Assembly (NCBI GenBank): GCA_025450955.1
Contig: JANWLJ010000036.1
Coordinates: 1 to 7,976, forward strand
Length of the DNA stretch: 7,976 nt
Direction of reading: 5' to 3'
Source: Polyangium sp. (in: bacteria)
Lineage (GTDB): Bacteria > Myxococcota_A > Polyangia > Palsa-1104
Shown: one piece after another, positions 1-7,893 of the stretch
Numbering within the stretch: the first letter of the stretch is position 1
How the letters are laid out: each line of letters opens with the position of its first letter
Program-made: the position numbers and the translations under genes
Notes under the pieces: generated by a model
Seen by the model: the letters and a program-made list of their open reading frames with translations, nothing else
What the model was told of the DNA's origin: nothing
The model's database searches: none

Positions 1-483
1 CGCGTGCTTGCGCGACAGCGACGGATCGTCGAACACCAGATCGTTGTCGACGGCGCGCCCGACCGCGAGCACCCCGGGCGGCAGGCTGAAGACCCGCCCG
101 TCGAACGGGCCACCCTCGGCGATGAGCCGCATCCCGCCGGGCTGCGCCAGGGCCGGGGGCGCGACGATCGGCGCCACCGCCTCGGTCGGCATCACCGGCT
201 CGATCGCGATCCGGAACTCAGCGAGATCGATCCGCGTCGACGCTCCGATCGCGGTCGGCGCGGTGATCCGCACCCCGTTGACCAGCACCCCGTTCGAGCT
301 GCCCTCGTCGATGATGCAGGGCCGCCCGTCCTGAATCACCACCCGCGCGTGCCGCCGCGACACGCTCGCCGACGGCAAAACGAGCTGCCGATCGGCGTCG
401 CGCCCGACCGTGAGCTCGCCGGCCTCGATCTCGAAGTGGCCGATCTCGCGGCCGTCCCGATCGAACGCGCTAATCCGCCACAA
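1..483 (-). CDS. Tandem FHA-domain protein, 5' part only (161 codons, runs off left edge)
   Basis: The visible N-terminal 161 residues hold one full forkhead-associated (FHA) domain and the start of a second. FHA domains bind phosphothreonine peptides, so this is probably a cytoplasmic adaptor reading Ser/Thr kinase signals. FHA-1 spans about residues 1-95, with Gly27-Arg28, the SRRH motif at 42-45 (Ser42, His45) and Asn64-Gly65...Asn69-Gly70. After a short Pro/Ala linker, FHA-2 begins near 117 with Gly142-Arg143 and SRKH at 157-160, and the window ends there. No ATG or GTG gives a complete first beta strand. A TTG at 483-481 gives the start MWRISAFDRDG, a beginning typical of FHA proteins, and it lies 7 bases after a strong AGGAAGGTG. 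An in-frame TGA lies just upstream, which rules out an earlier start. The gene follows the FHA-ATPase gene by about 18 bases and is probably co-transcribed and translationally coupled with it. Domain call firm; partner unknown. Confidence 0.85.
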   Translation of the reverse strand, partial: MWRISAFDRDGREIGHFEIEAGELTVGRDADRQLVLPSASVSRRHARVVIQDGRPCIIDEGSSNGVLVNGVRITAPTAIGASTRIDLAEFRIAIEPVMPTEAVAPIVAPPALAQPGGMRLIAEGGPFDGRVFSLPPGVLAVGRAVDNDLVFDDPSLSRKHA

Positions 484-490
484 ACCGCTT

Positions 491-499
491 CACCTTCCT
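491..499 (-). promoter_or_regulatory. Shine-Dalgarno sequence that fixes the TTG start of the tandem FHA gene
   Basis: On the minus strand the sequence AGGAAGGTG lies 7 bases before the TTG at 483-481 and directly abuts the TGA stop of the ATPase gene (504-502). A nearer ATG overlapping that stop (502-500) opens only a 10-codon frame ending in TAG at 472-470, so it is not the start of the FHA gene. Confidence 0.65.
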
Positions 500-501
500 C
501 A

Positions 502-2550
<2,049 letters not shown>

Positions 2551-2593
2551 GTAGCGGTCTCCTCGGGCGCTCGCCGATGGGTAACCCGCCGTA

Positions 2594-2623
2594 ACTCTAC
2601 GAAAGGAGACAAGGACCGGTCAA
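2594..2623 (-). promoter_or_regulatory. Candidate sigma70-type promoter for the FHA-ATPase operon
   Basis: On the minus strand TTGACC (2623-2618, 5 of 6 match to TTGACA) is followed by an 18-base spacer and TAGAGT (2599-2594, 4 of 6 match to TATAAT). Transcription would begin near 2587, giving a leader of about 37 bases that includes the GAGGAGA ribosome site at 2558-2564. Prediction from pattern only. Confidence 0.4.
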
Positions 2624-2669
2624 GTAATTAACGCTCATCTATAGATGCGGCGCTCTCCTTGTTGACCGG
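2616..2669. repeat. Nested dyad symmetry in the divergent intergenic region
   Basis: The 143-base gap between the divergent ATPase and exported-protein genes contains a perfect 12-bp palindrome CATCTATAGATG (2636-2647). It is flanked by an 8-bp inverted repeat, CCGGTCAA (2616-2623) and TTGACCGG (2662-2669). The two centres differ by only one base (2641.5 and 2642.5). The left arm contains the -35-like element of the candidate ATPase promoter; the right arm points the same hexamer toward the exported-protein gene but has no -10 at a fitting distance. It could be an operator for a dimeric regulator; chance cannot be excluded. Confidence 0.4.
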
Positions 2670-2693
2670 CCCGGTCCGTGGCAGCCTCGGGCC

Positions 2694-3299
2694 ATGCGAA
2701 ACGCCCTCCTCTCCTCTTCGCTCCTCGGCGCCCTCCTCGTCACCCTCGGCGCTCCCTGTGCGATCGCCGCTCCCGCCCGCGGCCGCTACTACGTGGTGGT
2801 GCGCGGGGTCGACGAGGCCAAAGGGATCTCGAGCGGCATCGGCGACGAGGCCAAGGCGCTGTTTCTCGACGAGCTCAAGCGCCACCCCGAGCTCACCCTC
2901 GATCCGCCGCCCGGCCTGCCGACCGAGCCCGAGGCGATGGTCAAGGAGCTCAAGCGCAGAAAGGTGCGCGCCTTCGAGCTCACCTTGAAGATCCTCGAGG
3001 TCGATCGCGCGCTCAACCCGCCGCCGCCCGGCAAGCAGTTCCAGGTGCTGGTGCGCGGCATCAAGCTGGCGGTGATCGGCGACACCCTGCCGGAAAAAAT
3101 CCTCGCCATCGGCGGCGACGGCGAAGCCCAGATCGGCCAGGAGGTCGGCAAGGAGGCCGACCTCGCCAAAGAGGGCAAGTCGATCCTGCTCGACTGCACC
3201 AAGCAAGCGATCAAACAGGCGGTCGATATGACCATCGCCAAGCTCGACCTCGCCGCCAAGCCGGCGCACGCCCACAAACGCCACCACAAAAAGATCTGA
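2694..3299 (+). CDS. Exported (periplasmic) protein of unknown function
   Basis: A 201-residue protein with a clear Sec signal peptide: MRN, a hydrophobic core over about residues 4-20, and a likely cut after Ala25 (AIA-AP). The lone N-terminal Cys22 is not in a lipobox, so a soluble exported protein is more likely than a lipoprotein. The mature part looks alpha/beta: a strand at RYYVVVRG (30-37), a charged helix near 48-65 (DEAKALFLDEL), a Pro-rich stretch with a helix EAMVKELKRRK (80-90), strands VRAFELTLKILEV (91-103) and QFQVLVRGIKLAVIG (116-129), then a C-terminal helix. Residues 189-201 form a basic His/Lys-rich tail that could bind metal or polyanions. I do not recognise the family; LpoB/CsgG-like periplasmic proteins have a vaguely similar layout but no motif confirms that. 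The ATG at 2694 is the only start giving a full signal peptide; no Shine-Dalgarno is evident. Divergent from the FHA-ATPase gene and convergent with the ferritin-like gene. Confidence 0.75.
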   Translation: MRNALLSSSLLGALLVTLGAPCAIAAPARGRYYVVVRGVDEAKGISSGIGDEAKALFLDELKRHPELTLDPPPGLPTEPEAMVKELKRRKVRAFELTLKILEVDRALNPPPPGKQFQVLVRGIKLAVIGDTLPEKILAIGGDGEAQIGQEVGKEADLAKEGKSILLDCTKQAIKQAVDMTIAKLDLAAKPAHAHKRHHKKI

Positions 3300-3434
3300 C
3301 CATCATCAGCGCCACCGCCGCCCCGACCAGCCCCGCTCTTCCAATCACCGAGGGTCACTCGACGGCAAACGTGAAGAGCAGATCGCTGTGCCGTAGCGAG
3401 AGGCAGGATTCAGTTACGCGATGAATTCCTCATT
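3300..3434. other. Convergent intergenic gap without a clear terminator
   Basis: This 135-base gap separates two convergent genes. It is less GC-rich than its surroundings toward its right end. The only dyads I see are GCTCTTC (3335-3341) with GAAGAGC (3373-3379) across a 31-base loop, and a 5-bp stem TCGCT/AGCGA near 3382-3398. Neither is followed by a T run on either strand, so no intrinsic terminator is called. No convincing small gene or RNA is visible. Confidence 0.4.
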
Positions 3435-4406
3435 TCAGGTCAGGTGATTGAGGAGCGCTTCGGCGATTTGCGGGGTGGGGAGGCCGAGCTGATGGCGAAG
3501 CGTCGGCGGGAGCTCGCGCCGGGCTTCGGTTCGCAGGCGGGCGCGCTCGTCGTCGAGAGCGGCCGAGACCTGGGCGCGCTCGCGCGGATCGAGGCGCGAG
3601 GCGCACCAGTCGCGGATGGACCAGGCGAGCTCGGCATGGCGTAGCTCGTCGTCGGCGATGGGGCGCATGGCCGCGCGGAGCTCCGGGTCGACGGCGGCGC
3701 GCGACTGCCAGGCCGCGGTGAGCGCGCCGAAGCTCTCGCGAATGCAGCCCTCGCGCGCATTTTCGATCGCGAGCGCGAGGAGGCTGCGGCGCGCAACAGG
3801 CGCGATCGCGAGGGCGCGGGGCTTTGCACCGCGGGCGCGTGCGAGAGCTCCAAGCACGCGGGCGTGCCGGATTTCGTCGCTGGCCGCGCGCGTCGCACCG
3901 TCGAGGAGCGCCGCCGGAGCGCGCTGGTGGCGCAACTCGGAGCGGAGCCGGCGGAAGGCGACGATCGAGGCCGCCTCGAGATGGGCCGCGCGCGCGAAGT
4001 ATTCGCCGATTTCGCCGTCATTGCTCGATTCGATGTCGCGCAATCCGGCGGGGCGCCTGCCGCCGACGCAGTACGGGATCACGTCACAGTCGACGGCGAG
4101 CGCGCCTCCGTCATTGACGTTCGCCGCGCAGGCGAGCACCAGCGACTGGCTGCCGAACTGCGGGCCGCCCTGCTGTTGCGCCGCCGCGATGCAGAGGTTA
4201 TCGCAACCTGCGTCGTCGATACCACCGTCGAGGATTGCGTCGACATGAGTCGATGGCAGGCAACGGCCCATCCCATCGCCACGATTCGCGTCGAAGAGCG
4301 CCGAGGCATCGCGCGGAGGGAACGATGGCGGCGCGCAGGCGCCGAGCGGAAGCGCGGCCACCAGCGCGCCACGAAAGAGCTGCCGAAGGAGGTCGCGCTT
4401 CATCAT
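3435..4406 (-). CDS. Lipoprotein with Cys-rich N-terminal region and ferritin-like di-iron domain
   Basis: A 323-residue predicted lipoprotein. The signal peptide ends in the lipobox Leu21-Gly-Ala-Cys24, so the protein should be lipid-anchored outside the cytoplasm. Residues 40-115 carry six cysteines (49, 68, 72, 93, 107, 113), an even number suiting disulfides. After a GRRPAGL segment (116-122), residues 130-290 are helical with the ferritin-like iron pattern: Glu144 (HLEAAS); Glu178 and His181 (DEIRHA); Glu219 or Glu215 (ENAREGCIRE); Glu254 and His257 (DELRHA). One Glu plus ExxH, repeated twice, is the di-iron ligand set of ferritin-like four-helix bundles, known from ferroxidases, rubrerythrin relatives and di-iron oxygenases. 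Iron oxidation, peroxide defence or an oxidative surface reaction are all possible. It lies 37 bases downstream of a methyltransferase gene on the same strand, probably one transcript. Tandem ATGs (4406-4404, 4403-4401) have no good ribosome site, so the exact start is uncertain by one codon. Confidence 0.85.
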   Translation of the reverse strand: MMKRDLLRQLFRGALVAALPLGACAPPSFPPRDASALFDANRGDGMGRCLPSTHVDAILDGGIDDAGCDNLCIAAAQQQGGPQFGSQSLVLACAANVNDGGALAVDCDVIPYCVGGRRPAGLRDIESSNDGEIGEYFARAAHLEAASIVAFRRLRSELRHQRAPAALLDGATRAASDEIRHARVLGALARARGAKPRALAIAPVARRSLLALAIENAREGCIRESFGALTAAWQSRAAVDPELRAAMRPIADDELRHAELAWSIRDWCASRLDPRERAQVSAALDDERARLRTEARRELPPTLRHQLGLPTPQIAEALLNHLT

Positions 4407-4443
4407 TCGATATTACCGGTTTCGTCGAATATTGCGCCGGTGG

Positions 4444-5172
4444 TTAGCTCGGCGCGGGGCGGTCGGGTTTGCGCGCGACCACGCGCCAGGTGGGCGGGAA
4501 CATCAGCCACGGGCGCACCAGCCGGCGCGCTTCGACGGTGAGGCCCGACTGGCGAAGGACGGTCGCGTACTCGGCGGTGTGGCGAAAGTCCTGCACCACC
4601 GCGCGCCCGCCCGGTTTGAGCACGCGCGCTACCTCGCGCAGCGCCCTTCTCCGCTCGTCGGCTTGATATAAATTGTGAAGGCACAGGCTCGAGATCACCG
4701 CGTCGAAGCTGCCGTCGGGAAACGGCATCGCGAGCGCGTTTCCGCAGATGAGCGCGACGCGATCGGTGAGCCCTTCGAGATCCACGTTCGCTTGCGTCGC
4801 CGCGGCGCGGTTGCCCGAGAGATCTTGCGCGTTCCAGAGGTCGAGGCCGACCGCGCGGCCGTGGCCGAGGCGCCGGGCGGCCTCGATGACGAGTAGCCCG
4901 CGGCCACAGCCGACGTCGAGCACGCGCTCGCCACCGTCGAGCGATGCGCAGTCGACGAGCAACCTGGCGGCGATGCGCTTGCCGGCGAGGCTCGTCCATA
5001 ACATCGCGAGCGCTTCGGCGAAGCAGATGAGACAGGTGAGCGCCGCCGCCTCGGGAAGCGGCTTCGGCAGGTGATGCCGGCCGAAGAGAAACAGGAGCCC
5101 GGCGCCGAGTGACGCGAGCGCCAGATTGCGCACCACGCCCGGCGCATCGATCCCGTAGCTCGCGCTCGCCAT
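4444..5172 (-). CDS. Membrane-anchored class I SAM-dependent methyltransferase
   Basis: A 242-residue protein that should transfer a methyl group from S-adenosylmethionine to an unidentified substrate. Two hydrophobic segments near residues 15-31 and 41-62 precede the catalytic domain and should hold it at the cytoplasmic face of the inner membrane. The Rossmann fold carries motif I VLDVGCGRG (84-92), an acidic residue at the end of strand 2 (Asp111 in AVGLDLW), GNALAMPFPDGSFDAVISS (144-162) covering motifs II and III, and LREVARVLKPGGRAVV (178-193), typical of UbiE/Methyltransf_11-type enzymes. The anchor suggests a hydrophobic substrate such as a lipid or quinone, but no motif specifies it. 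The ATG (5172-5170) is supported by GAGGAA at 5182-5187, 9 bases upstream. The next gene on this strand, the ferritin-like lipoprotein, starts 37 bases after the stop, suggesting an operon. It is divergent from the protease gene, with a 92-base gap between. Confidence 0.9.
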   Translation of the reverse strand: MASASYGIDAPGVVRNLALASLGAGLLFLFGRHHLPKPLPEAAALTCLICFAEALAMLWTSLAGKRIAARLLVDCASLDGGERVLDVGCGRGLLVIEAARRLGHGRAVGLDLWNAQDLSGNRAAATQANVDLEGLTDRVALICGNALAMPFPDGSFDAVISSLCLHNLYQADERRRALREVARVLKPGGRAVVQDFRHTAEYATVLRQSGLTVEARRLVRPWLMFPPTWRVVARKPDRPAPS

Positions 5173-5264
5173 CGGCCGATGTTCCTCGAAGCGCGCAGCC
5201 GGCGCAACGGCGTGGCGACCGGGCGGCCGCGTGCTACCCTGGCGAGGAGCCCCTCGGTGGCGCG

Positions 5265-6803
5265 ATGAAGAGTGCTGTTTTTCTGCTCTCGGTTTTCTGG
5301 CTCGCGCTGCCGGCGCGCGCGCAACAGATCGCGCCCGGAAAGATCCTGGTGCGCTATCGCGTGCCGCGAGCGAGTCGCGGCGCGGTGCGGCTCGGGAGCC
5401 AGTCGGCGCGCGCGCTCCGGCGGGTCGGCGCGACCGAGCTCGTCTCGGTGCCGGGCGCGGGTCCGAGCGAGATTGCCGCGCTCGCGGCGCGGCTGGCGAA
5501 CGATCCCGACGTCGCGTGGGCCGAGCCCGACTACGTGCGCCACCGGCTCGGCGCCGGCGTCGCGCCGAACGATCCGCGTTATCCGGATCAGTGGGCGCTG
5601 CCGATGATCCGCGCGCCGCAGGCCTGGAGCCGCACCACCGGATCGACCGCGGTCACCGTCGCGGTGCTCGACTCGGGGGTGCTGCCCCATCCCGATCTCG
5701 CCGCGCGGCTGCAGGGCGGCTACGACTTCGTGAGCGATCCGCAAAACGGCGGCGACGGCGACGGGCGCGACGCCGATCCCACCGATCCCGGCGACTCGAG
5801 CGAAACTTCGTCGGCGCTGCACGGGCTGCACGTAGCCGGCATCCTCGGCGCGATCGCCAACAACGGTCTTGGAGTCACCGGCCTCGACTGGAGCTGCCGG
5901 GTAGAGCCGGTGCGCGTGCTCGGGGTCAACGCAGGCACCGGGGTCGACTCCGACATCGCCGACGCGATCCGCTGGGCCGCGGGCCTGTCCGTCGATGGAG
6001 TACCCGACAATCCGAATCCGGCGCAGGTGATCAATCTGAGCTTCGGCGGCGCCGGGCTGAGCCAGACCATGCAGGCCGCGGTCTCCGACGCGATCGCCCA
6101 GGGCGTGACGGTGGTGGCGGCGGCGGGAAATCTCGGCATCGACGCCGCGGGCGATTCGCCGGCCGCGCTCGACGGGGTGATCACCGTCGGTGCGGTCGAC
6201 CCGACCGGGCAGCGCGCCTCCTACTCCAACTACGGGCCGGTGGTCGCGCTGATGGCGCCGGGCGGCCTGATGATGAACGACGACAGCGGCCACTCTGAAG
6301 GCGTGCTCTCGACGATGGAGCTGCCCGGGGTCGGGTTCACCTACGTCTATCTGGCCGGCACCTCGCAGGCGACGCCGTTTGTCGCCGGCGCGGTCGCGCT
6401 GATGAAGGCGGTCTATCCGTCGATGACGCCGGCCGAGGCGCGCAAGCTCCTTCAGCTCAGCGCCGATCCGATCGCGCGCTGCGCCGATCCCGACGATCCG
6501 ACGAAGGCCGGCTGCGGCGCGGGTCTGCTCGACGTCGACGCGGCGCTGGTGCTCGCCGCCACCGAGGCCGACTGCACGCCCGCGTGCGGCGACGGCCTGT
6601 TGTGCAGCGCCGGGCAGTGCGTGAGCGCGACCTCGCTCGGCGGACCCGGCACCGTCGACAATGTCACCATCGGCGGCTGCACCGCGTCGGGTGCGGGGTC
6701 GTCGCGCGGAGGCGCAGGCGCGCTCGTGCTCCTCGCTCTGCTCCTGGTTGCCTCGAGAGCTTCCATCCGCTATAAGTCGCGCGATGCCCAAGATCACCTT
6801 TGA
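5265..6803 (+). CDS. Secreted S8 (subtilisin-like) serine protease with MYXO-CTERM-like C-terminus
   Basis: A 512-residue preproprotease. Signal peptide 1-19 ends in ARA before Gln20. Residues 22-95 resemble the S8 inhibitory propeptide (KILVRYRV...DPDVAWAEPDY). The catalytic domain spans about 100-430 with the full triad: Asp136 (AVLDSGV), His186 (HGLHVAG, where the usual form is HGTHVAG) and Ser367 (GTSQATPFVAG). The oxyanion-hole Asn289 is in AAAGN. A Cys-rich linker follows (CTPACGDGLLC, 437-447), then Gly471-Cys472, a hydrophobic span of about 484-498 and Arg residues. This resembles the MYXO-CTERM signal, thought to be cut and lipidated to place the protein on the cell surface. Its tail after the hydrophobic span is longer than usual. 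Longer upstream frames exist, but only ATG 5265 puts a signal peptide first; GGTGG at 5256-5260 is a weak ribosome site. The last 20 bases overlap the ferredoxin gene. Role probably extracellular protein digestion or processing. Confidence 0.93.
   Translation: MKSAVFLLSVFWLALPARAQQIAPGKILVRYRVPRASRGAVRLGSQSARALRRVGATELVSVPGAGPSEIAALAARLANDPDVAWAEPDYVRHRLGAGVAPNDPRYPDQWALPMIRAPQAWSRTTGSTAVTVAVLDSGVLPHPDLAARLQGGYDFVSDPQNGGDGDGRDADPTDPGDSSETSSALHGLHVAGILGAIANNGLGVTGLDWSCRVEPVRVLGVNAGTGVDSDIADAIRWAAGLSVDGVPDNPNPAQVINLSFGGAGLSQTMQAAVSDAIAQGVTVVAAAGNLGIDAAGDSPAALDGVITVGAVDPTGQRASYSNYGPVVALMAPGGLMMNDDSGHSEGVLSTMELPGVGFTYVYLAGTSQATPFVAGAVALMKAVYPSMTPAEARKLLQLSADPIARCADPDDPTKAGCGAGLLDVDAALVLAATEADCTPACGDGLLCSAGQCVSATSLGGPGTVDNVTIGGCTASGAGSSRGGAGALVLLALLLVASRASIRYKSRDAQDHL
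6748..6776 (+). promoter_or_regulatory. Candidate promoter inside the protease 3' end, placed for a leaderless ferredoxin mRNA
   Basis: TTGCCT (6748-6753, 4 of 6 match to the -35 consensus), a 17-base spacer, then TATAAG (6771-6776, 5 of 6 match to the -10 consensus). This is the best sigma70-like match I noticed in the plus-strand block, in very GC-rich surroundings. The expected start site, about 6-8 bases after the -10 element, falls at or next to the A of the ferredoxin ATG (6784), and no Shine-Dalgarno precedes that ATG. Both facts fit a leaderless transcript. Prediction only. Confidence 0.45.
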
Positions 6804-7230
6804 GCGCGAGCAGCGCGTCGTCGAGATCAAGCCCGGCCAGACGCTGCTTCAGGCTGCCGATCAGGCGGGGATCGATCTGTTCCGCGGGATGTGGCCGGGC
6901 CTGCACTGCAACCGGATGAAGGGTTGGTGCAACCGCTGCAAGGTCTGGGTGACGCCGGAGACGCCGCAGGCGATCAATCCGCCGACCGCGAAGGAGCGCT
7001 CGCCGCTGCGGCTCAACGGCCGCGTGCACGGCTCGCTCCGGCTCGCCTGCCAGGTGCAGGCGCAGGGCGACGTGGTGGTTCACACCCGCGTCGGCGGTCC
7101 CGAGGTCGCCGGCAACACCGACTGGCCCGACACCGACGAGCCGACCAAGTGGAAAGAGCGCTGGGAGAAGCGTCACGAAGGCAAGGGCGGCGCCGCCGAG
7201 CCGGACGAAGAGGCCGAGGCGGAGGGCTGA
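6784..7230 (+). CDS. 2Fe-2S ferredoxin-like protein with charged C-terminal tail
   Basis: A 148-residue cytoplasmic protein with a beta-grasp 2Fe-2S ferredoxin fold, likely an electron carrier. The N-terminal part (ITFEREQRVVEIKPGQTLLQAADQAGI region, 4-30) matches the first strands and helix of the family. Cluster ligands are Cys42, Cys49, Cys52 and Cys89, the last in the typical LACQVQAQGDVVV context (88-99). The first spacing is C-x6-C-x2-C, where plant-type ferredoxins have x4 and adrenodoxin types x5, so the cluster loop is slightly long. Residues 110-148 form a Lys/Glu-rich tail absent from minimal ferredoxins. ATG 6784 is chosen because it starts the domain directly; the frame extends upstream only as shadow of the protease gene. 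It overlaps the protease by 20 bases and is followed after 3 bases by the ketosynthase, so the three may be co-transcribed, though it also has its own candidate promoter. Redox partner unknown. Confidence 0.85.
   Translation: MPKITFEREQRVVEIKPGQTLLQAADQAGIDLFRGMWPGLHCNRMKGWCNRCKVWVTPETPQAINPPTAKERSPLRLNGRVHGSLRLACQVQAQGDVVVHTRVGGPEVAGNTDWPDTDEPTKWKERWEKRHEGKGGAAEPDEEAEAEG
7221..7226 (+). promoter_or_regulatory. Ribosome binding site that sets the GTG start of the ketosynthase gene
   Basis: GGAGGG lies within the last codons of the ferredoxin gene, 7 bases before the GTG at 7234-7236. This supports a GTG start and translational coupling between the two genes. Confidence 0.6.
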
Positions 7231-7233
7231 GCT

Positions 7234-7893
7234 GTGGCGCGGCGAGTCGCGGTGACCGGCCTGGGCGCGGTGACCGCGCTCGGCGCCGATCTGCCCGCCC
7301 TCGAGCGCGGGCTGCGCGCCGGCACCTGCGGCGTGCGCGACCAGCTGACCCTGTTCGACACCACCGGTTTTCGCTCCGGGCTCGCCGCGCAGGCGCCCGA
7401 TCCCGCGCCGCCCGTCGACGAAGCGCTGCTCGCTAACGTCTCCCGGCCCGATCGCTTCGGGCTCCAGGCGGCCTTCGAAGCGGTCGCGCACGCGGGGCTT
7501 ACGCGGCGCGAGCTCGAGCGGGCGGCGGTGCTGTTCGGCACCGGCACCGGCGGCGCGGCGGTGACCGAAAAGTATTTCCGGATGCTGCACGCGCCCGCCC
7601 ACGACGGCGACAGCCCACCGCCGGCGACGATGCTGATTCCGCATCAGCCCTCATCGGTGACCGATCTGGTAGCGCGCCACCTCGACGCGCGCGGGCCGCG
7701 CACCACCATCATGACCGCCTGCTCCTCGTCGGCGACCGCGATCGGTTACGCCGCCGATCGGATCCGGCTCGGCCACGTGCAGGTCGCGCTCGCGGGCGGC
7801 GCCGAGGGATTGTGCTCGCTCACCTACGCCGGCTTCAACTGCCTGCGCGCGACCTCGCCCGTGCGCTGCCGGCCGTTCGCCGGCGATCTGTAG
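7234..7893 (+). CDS. Beta-ketoacyl-ACP synthase (FabF/KAS-like), N-terminal part ending at a premature TAG
   Basis: These 219 residues are the N-terminal half of a thiolase-fold ketosynthase, which condenses an acyl group with malonyl-ACP in fatty acid or polyketide synthesis. Seen are the family start RRVAVTGLGAVTALG (3-17), VLFGTGTGG (99-107), the active-site Cys163 in TACSSSATAIG (161-171), and the following VALAGGAEG (184-192) and RPF (213-215). The frame then hits TAG at 7891-7893, at the place where the family continues with an uninterrupted RPF-x4-x-GL-x-LGEG segment. The two catalytic histidines would lie downstream, so a product ending here could not be active. Start is GTG with GGAGGG 7 bases upstream; the gap to the ferredoxin gene is 3 bases. 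FabF-type for housekeeping lipid synthesis and a secondary-metabolite ketosynthase are both possible; fabF is not assigned because the genes around it are not fab genes. Confidence 0.85.
   Translation: MARRVAVTGLGAVTALGADLPALERGLRAGTCGVRDQLTLFDTTGFRSGLAAQAPDPAPPVDEALLANVSRPDRFGLQAAFEAVAHAGLTRRELERAAVLFGTGTGGAAVTEKYFRMLHAPAHDGDSPPPATMLIPHQPSSVTDLVARHLDARGPRTTIMTACSSSATAIGYAADRIRLGHVQVALAGGAEGLCSLTYAGFNCLRATSPVRCRPFAGDL

Noticed and set aside
3335..3379. GCTCTTC/GAAGAGC inverted repeat as a terminator between convergent genes
   Set aside because: The loop is 31 bases, the stem only 7 bp and no T run follows on either strand.
4408..4415. TAATAT just before the ferritin-like gene as a leaderless promoter
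   Set aside because: The hexamer matches the -10 consensus at only 4 of 6 positions and no -35-like element lies 16-18 bases upstream; read-through from the methyltransferase gene is simpler.
5235..5240. TACCCT as a -10 element for the protease gene
   Set aside because: Only half the bases match the consensus and no -35 element is seen at a fitting distance.
5109..5264. Upstream extension of the protease frame to an ATG at 5109
   Set aside because: It would overlap the start of the divergent methyltransferase gene and bury the clear signal peptide that begins at 5265.
4695..6830. 711-codon open frame on the minus strand across the protease and methyltransferase genes
   Set aside because: Antisense to the S8 protease with its complete catalytic triad; the product is Arg-rich without motifs and runs out of frame through the real methyltransferase gene.
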